A stretch of 33,444 nt of DNA from the NCBI GenBank assembly GCA_012730015.1, contig JAAYBT010000113.1, positions 1-33,444 of the forward strand, in the 5' to 3' direction. The position numbers and the translations under genes are program-made. The notes under the pieces were generated by a model. It did no database searches, was not told where the DNA came from, and saw only the letters and a list, made by a program, of their open reading frames with translations. The DNA is from Clostridiaceae bacterium (GTDB lineage: Bacteria; Bacillota; Clostridia; Acetivibrionales; DTU013). Positions 32,203 to 33,444 of the stretch are shown piece after piece (the first letter of the stretch is position 1; each line of letters starts with the position of its first letter).

Positions 32203-33387
32203 ATGAAAAAAGGAAGATTTGGCATTTATGGAGGGCAATATATGCCGGAGACATTGATGAAAGCCGTTCAGGAGTTGGAGGACGCATATAGGTTCTATAG
32301 CAATGACAACACCTTTAAAAACGAGCTGGAGGACCTGCTGAGGGAATACGCCGGCAGGCCGTCACTGCTTTATTACGCACAGAAAATGACTAGAGATCTG
32401 GGCGGAGCAAAGATTTATCTTAAGAGGGAGGATCTCAACCATACAGGCTCACACAAGATTAACAATGTTCTCGGCCAGGTGCTTTTGGCAAAGAAAATGG
32501 GAAAGACTCGAGTTATAGCAGAGACAGGCGCAGGCCAGCATGGCGTTGCCACAGCTACAGCGGCTGCCCTTATGGATATGGAATGTGAAATATTCATGGG
32601 AAAAGAAGACACAGAGCGTCAGGCTTTAAATGTGTTTCGAATGGAGCTGCTCGGAGCTAAGGTTCACCCTGTAACCAGTGGGACCATGACGCTAAAGGAT
32701 GCCGTAAATGAAACAATGCGGGAGTGGACAGCTCGAATGGATGACACACTGTATGTCCTGGGCTCTGTAATGGGGCCACACCCATTTCCCACAATTGTAA
32801 GGGACTTCCAGAGAGTAATCGGAAAGGAAATAAAGGAACAGCTCATGGAGGCTGAGGGCAAGCTGCCTGATGCAGTGGTCGCATGTGTTGGCGGCGGAAG
32901 CAATGCCATGGGAGCCTTCTATGAGTTTATTGAGAATGAATCGGTAAGTTTGATTGGCTGTGAAGCTGCAGGCCTGGGCGTAAACAATCCAAAGAACGCA
33001 GCGACAATTACCAATGGCAAGGTTGGAGTGTTTCACGGAATGAAATCCTACTTCTGCCAGGATGAGTATGGTCAGATAGCCCCTGTTTACTCTATATCAG
33101 CCGGGCTTGATTACCCGGGAATAGGCCCTGAACACGCAAATCTGAACGATACAGGCAGAGCCCGGTATGTAGCCATTACGGACGAAGAAGCGGTAAGCGC
33201 CTTTGAATACCTATCGCGCACCGAGGGTATCATCCCTGCCATAGAAAGCTCACACGCCGTTGCCTATGCCAGGAAGTTGGCGCCTATGATGCGGACGGAT
33301 CAGATTATTGTCATTAATATATCAGGCAGAGGCGACAAGGACGTCGCTGCAATAGCAAGATACAAGGGGGTTGATATACATGAGTGA
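32203..33387 (+). CDS. trpB: Tryptophan synthase beta chain
   Basis: This PLP enzyme joins indole and L-serine to tryptophan, normally in an alpha2-beta2 complex with TrpA. The 394 residues fit the standard TrpB1 form. It has [14 protein letters not shown] at the N-terminus, K85 in [13 protein letters not shown] as the PLP lysine, [13 protein letters not shown], and the phosphate loop GGGSNAMG. The serine-binding region is [19 protein letters not shown] lies six bases before the ATG. It is the first gene after the T-box, so expression follows tRNA-Trp charging. No trpEGDCF genes lie upstream. Its stop overlaps the start of the next frame. Confidence 0.97.
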   Translation: MKKGRFGIYGGQYMPETLMKAVQELEDAYRFYSNDNTFKNELEDLLREYAGRPSLLYYAQKMTRDLGGAKIYLKREDLNHTGSHKINNVLGQVLLAKKMGKTRVIAETGAGQHGVATATAAALMDMECEIFMGKEDTERQALNVFRMELLGAKVHPVTSGTMTLKDAVNETMREWTARMDDTLYVLGSVMGPHPFPTIVRDFQRVIGKEIKEQLMEAEGKLPDAVVACVGGGSNAMGAFYEFIENESVSLIGCEAAGLGVNNPKNAATITNGKVGVFHGMKSYFCQDEYGQIAPVYSISAGLDYPGIGPEHANLNDTGRARYVAITDEEAVSAFEYLSRTEGIIPAIESSHAVAYARKLAPMMRTDQIIVINISGRGDKDVAAIARYKGVDIHE

Positions 33388-33444
33388 AGCCATGAGGAAA
33401 ACTATAAACCAAGCCTCTGATAAACCCGTGAAAGGGCCCGTGAA
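33380..33444 (+). CDS. Start of the gene downstream of trpB (partial, possibly trpA)
   Basis: An ATG at 33380 overlaps the last codons of trpB by eight bases and stays open to the window edge ([20 protein letters not shown]). Overlap of this kind usually means translational coupling. By position trpA is expected, but the visible residues do not resemble a typical TrpA beginning and could be a variable extension. The product is not identified. Confidence 0.6.
   Translation, partial: MSEAMRKTINQASDKPVKGPV

Overview
The window looks like chromosome of an anaerobic, spore-forming member of the Clostridia. The reasons are a one-chain pyruvate:ferredoxin oxidoreductase, a DUF3787-type small protein, a SpoVB/MurJ-type flippase, a T-box ahead of trpB, AGGAGG-type ribosome sites and short GGGGACGGTTCT palindromes of the sort common in Clostridia. 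No rRNA, tRNA, CRISPR array, phage module or intact insertion sequence was seen. Species cannot be named from the sequence alone.

Layout. Positions 1-972 hold the 5' part of a response-regulator/diguanylate cyclase gene (minus strand, cut by the window edge). Positions 1000-5230 hold the pyruvate oxidoreductase gene, flanked by three palindromic REP-like elements, and a convergent 54-residue DUF3787-like gene. Positions 5300-12500 hold a TetR-controlled sugar-type module. An FGGY kinase with an aldehyde dehydrogenase relic behind it is read leftward with tetR; a class III PLP enzyme, a tandem class II aldolase and an MFS transporter are read rightward. The two divergent promoters each carry a matching palindrome just after the -10 box. 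An M24 peptidase gene converges on this module at a shared terminator.

Positions 14175-17743 hold an M15-type peptidase with a peptidoglycan-binding domain, an ABC-F protein and the stub of an AraC-type regulator. Positions 17747-26843 are a cell-wall region: a divergent MurE-like ligase, a CapA-VanX fusion protein, a DacF-type D,D-carboxypeptidase, a MurJ/SpoVB-type flippase, a FemX-type aminoacyltransferase and an ATP-grasp ligase resembling the D-aspartate ligases that build peptidoglycan side branches. Together they could make, export, branch and trim a modified peptidoglycan precursor. This is the most interesting functional hypothesis in the window, and it is inference from family membership and proximity.

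Positions 27227-33444 hold a GH1 beta-glycosidase, a second ABC-F protein of the antibiotic-resistance type with a leader that may be an attenuator, a DUF4177 protein, a GNAT acetyltransferase, and a tryptophan T-box leader followed by trpB and the first codons of a translationally overlapping gene.

Limits: family calls rest on motifs and remembered family features, not on database searches. Promoters are matches to the sigma-A consensus found by eye.
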